Assembly (NCBI GenBank): GCA_029862935.1
Contig: JAOTWK010000269.1
Coordinates: forward strand, 1 to 5,317
Direction of reading: 5' to 3'
Length of the DNA stretch: 5,317 nucleotides
Source of the DNA: Gemmatimonadota bacterium
Lineage (GTDB): Bacteria > Gemmatimonadota > Gemmatimonadetes > Gemmatimonadales > GWC2-71-9
Shown: positions 4,396 to 5,317 of the stretch, piece after piece
Numbering within the stretch: position 1 is the stretch's first letter
How the letters are laid out: each line of letters opens with the position of its first letter
The notes under the pieces: generated by a model
Told to the model about the DNA's origin: nothing
What the model saw: the letters and a program-made list of their open reading frames with translations, nothing else
Databases searched by the model: none
Program-made: the position numbers and the translations under genes

Positions 4396-4681
4396 AGCTC
4401 GAGACGGTCGGGCTCAGAACGTGACCGTCACGGACGACTCGATCATGGTCGACCTGCTTGACGGTCGCTCGGTCACCGTTCCGATCGCCTGGTTTCCCAG
4501 GCTTTCTCACGGAACGCCAGATGAGCGCGCGAACTGGCGCCTTATTGGGGACGGTGAAGGCGTTCGATGGCCCGACCTTGATGAAGACATCAGTGTAGAG
4601 AGCCTGCTGGCGGGTCGTCGGTCGGGCGAGTCTCAATCGTCGCTTCAGCGGTGGCTGCACGGTCGAAAGCAGGCGGGCTAA
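4376..4681 (+). CDS. DUF2442-family protein, probable antitoxin
   Basis: A 101-residue DUF2442 protein, the usual partner of the DUF4160 type found just upstream. The domain spans about residues 14-81: QNVTVTDDSIMVDLLDGRSV (14-33), VPIAWFPRLSHGTPDERANW (35-54), RLIGDGEGVRWPDLDED (55-71) and ISVESLLAGRRSGE (72-85). The run PIAWFPRL and the WPDLDEDISVE block are highly characteristic. Unlike the partner protein in cassette 3, it has no helix-turn-helix, so it is unlikely to repress its own promoter alone. ATG 4376 has its own ribosome site, GAGG at 4365-4368, 7 bases upstream, so it could still be translated although the upstream frame is interrupted. Its TAA stop (4679-4681) lies inside the R'' box of attC7. 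Antitoxin function is inferred from pairing with DUF4160. Confidence 0.88.
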   Translation: MSSSRTEARDGRAQNVTVTDDSIMVDLLDGRSVTVPIAWFPRLSHGTPDERANWRLIGDGEGVRWPDLDEDISVESLLAGRRSGESQSSLQRWLHGRKQAG

Positions 4682-4738
4682 CCAGCGCCTGAAGCTGTCG
4701 GCGCTGACGCTCTGCAGCTTAGGCGCAAGACGTTAGGC
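4676..4738 (+). other. attC: attC7 recombination site
   Basis: R'' is GGCTAAC (4676-4682), which includes the stop codon of the DUF2442 gene, and R' is GTTAGGC (4732-4738). The inner arms GCGCCTGAAGCTG and CAGCTTAGGCGC pair perfectly over 12 bases apart from one looped-out G. The site is 63 bp long. Confidence 0.93.
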
Positions 4739-4764
4739 TGACGCCGGCTTACCGATTCGCCCGC

Positions 4765-4803
4765 TTGACATCCCTTATTCCGTATAGTACATATATAGTA
4801 TGT
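4765..4803 (+). promoter_or_regulatory. Promoter and repeat region of the RelE/HTH cassette
   Basis: A perfect TTGACA (4765-4770) is followed after 17 bases by TACATA (4788-4793). TATAGT at 4783-4788 is a closer -10 match but only 12 bases away. Either choice puts transcription start at or a few bases before the ATG at 4800. TATAGTA is repeated at 4783-4789 and 4794-4800, 11 bp (one helical turn) apart, and ACATA (4789-4793) is inverted as TATGT (4799-4803). These are plausible operator half-sites for the HTH protein encoded downstream. Confidence 0.6.
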
Positions 4804-5081
4804 GGGAAGTCCTAGAACACCGCCGTGTAGCGCGGCGTGTGAAGAAGCTTCCCGTAGAGGTCCTCAAGCGATACGAGAAGTGGAAGGACATCGTTCGAAT
4901 CTCGGGTCCTCCTGGCCTGCGTAGAATCAAGGGGTTCCACGACGAATCGCTCAGAGGAGAATGGAAGGGTCATCGCTCGTCCAGATTGGGTCAGCAGTTC
5001 CGGGTGATCTACCGCTTGGAGGCTGAAGAGGTGCTGATCCTGGTCATTGACGTTACGGCGCATGACTACTGGAGGAAGTAG
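4800..5081 (+). CDS. RelE-like toxin of a toxin-first TA module
   Basis: A 93-residue toxin of the RelE superfamily, in a subgroup paired with XRE-type antitoxins in HigBA-like order. Characteristic blocks are MWEVLEHRRVARRVKKLP (residues 1-18), VLKRYEKWKDIVRISGP (21-37), GLRRIKGFHDESLRGEWKGH (39-58), RSSRLGQQFRVIYRLEAEEV (59-78) and the ending VIDVTAHDYWRK (82-93). The basic RSSRLGQQFRVIYR strand and the terminal HDY are the usual elements of mRNA-cleaving members, so a ribosome-dependent mRNA endonuclease is the likeliest activity; this is by family only. No Shine-Dalgarno precedes ATG 4800, which sits at the predicted transcription start. Only four bases separate its TAG (5079-5081) from the next ATG. 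The gene is full length and intact. Confidence 0.88.
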   Translation: MWEVLEHRRVARRVKKLPVEVLKRYEKWKDIVRISGPPGLRRIKGFHDESLRGEWKGHRSSRLGQQFRVIYRLEAEEVLILVIDVTAHDYWRK

Positions 5082-5085
5082 GCGC

Positions 5086-5317
5086 ATGCGGCGTAGCGAC
5101 TTCCGCAAGGCACGCAAGAGTGTCGACGTTAGCGTCGGAGAGTCGGTTCGGATCATCCGTCAGCTTCAGGAGCTGAGTCAGTCTCAGCTCGCCGAGCTCA
5201 CGGGGATTCCACAGTCGACGATCTCCGCGATCGAGAATGACCGCGTGAACCTCGGTGTCGAGCGCGCGAAAGTCATCGCTCGGGCGCTCAAGTGTCATCC
5301 AGCGGTTCTCGTATTTC
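5086..5317 (+). CDS. XRE-family HTH antitoxin (3' end beyond window)
   Basis: A frame opening at ATG 5086 runs without a stop to the window edge, giving 77 residues and one spare base. GGAGG at 5071-5075, within the end of the toxin gene, is its ribosome site. Residues about 17-70 form a clear XRE-type DNA-binding domain: VGESVRIIRQLQELSQSQLA (17-36), then ELTGIPQSTISAIENDRVNL (37-56), and a closing helix VERAKVIARALKCHPAVLVF (58-77). The SQSQLAELTGIPQSTISAIE stretch is a textbook helix-turn-helix. It should neutralise the RelE-like toxin encoded four bases upstream and repress the promoter at 4765-4793. By comparison with relatives I expect only a short remaining tail, followed by the cassette's own attC; neither is visible here. 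Confidence 0.9.
   Translation, partial: MRRSDFRKARKSVDVSVGESVRIIRQLQELSQSQLAELTGIPQSTISAIENDRVNLGVERAKVIARALKCHPAVLVF

Larger units (their letters stand above)
1..5317 (+). mobile_element. Segment of an integron gene-cassette array: six complete and two partial cassettes
   Basis: Seven attC-like sites at 105-202, 898-966, 1700-1765, 2429-2488, 2992-3071, 4044-4106 and 4676-4738 separate one- or two-gene units, all read on the + strand. Taking the crossover as G|TT in each R' box gives cassette ends near 196, 960, 1759, 2482, 3065, 4100 and 4732, so the complete cassettes are about 580 to 1035 bp long. This spacing and shared orientation is the hallmark of a cassette array. Neither the integrase gene nor attI is in the window, so distance from the platform is unknown. 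The high share of TA cassettes and the related attC sites favour a chromosomal integron over a mobile resistance integron; that is inference. Confidence 0.93.

Noticed and set aside
4157..4660. 167-codon reverse-strand open frame over cassette 7
   Set aside because: It is the antisense shadow of the DUF4160 and DUF2442 sequences, both of which have strong family signatures on the + strand.
5127..5133. GTTAGCG inside the HTH antitoxin gene, resembling an R' box
   Set aside because: There is no matching R'' box or inner arms around it, and it lies within a conserved coding region.

Overview
The window looks like an internal stretch of an integron gene-cassette array, probably a chromosomal (sedentary) integron. 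The evidence is direct: seven attC-type recombination sites lie between small genes that all read on the + strand. Each has an R'' box near RYYYAAC, an inner arm with one extra G, a variable hairpin centre, and an R' box, usually GTTAGCC or GTTAGGC. No integrase, attI site or resistance gene is visible. The host cannot be named. The sequence is moderately GC-rich, and attC2 to attC7 share an inner-arm pattern (roughly TGAAgCTGaCGGc) as in a lineage-specific array. A Gram-negative bacterium or environmental metagenome is plausible.

Layout, using the G|TT crossover point in R' as the cassette boundary. Cassette 1 (1-196, partial): tail of an unknown protein and attC1, which is long and atypical. 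Cassette 2 (197-960): HigB toxin and HigA antitoxin. Cassette 3 (961-1759): DUF4160 protein and a DUF2442-like/HTH protein, behind a consensus -35 box and a clean palindrome. Cassette 4 (1760-2482): Phd/YefM antitoxin and ParE toxin, with three GTAC operator cores spaced 12 bp apart. Cassette 5 (2483-3065): MmcQ/YjbR-like protein. Cassette 6 (3066-4100): two-domain VOC (glyoxalase-fold) protein. Cassette 7 (4101-4732): a DUF4160 reading frame broken by an in-frame TGA at codon 6, followed by an intact DUF2442 gene. Cassette 8 (4733 to end, partial): RelE-like toxin and the start of an XRE-family HTH antitoxin that runs off the window.

Five of the seven cassettes with identifiable content are toxin-antitoxin (TA) modules or look like them, and they belong to different families. 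TA cassettes with their own promoters are thought to stabilise long, mostly silent arrays, because loss of the cassette exposes the cell to the longer-lived toxin. Cassettes 5 and 6 carry accessory functions of unknown substrate.

The points most worth a second look are: the nonsense-interrupted DUF4160 frame with a preserved partner; two versions of a DUF4160 pair in one array, one partner with and one without a DNA-binding domain; promoter geometry that puts toxin start codons at the predicted transcription start, suggesting leaderless mRNAs; and a YefM-type operator in cassette 4.
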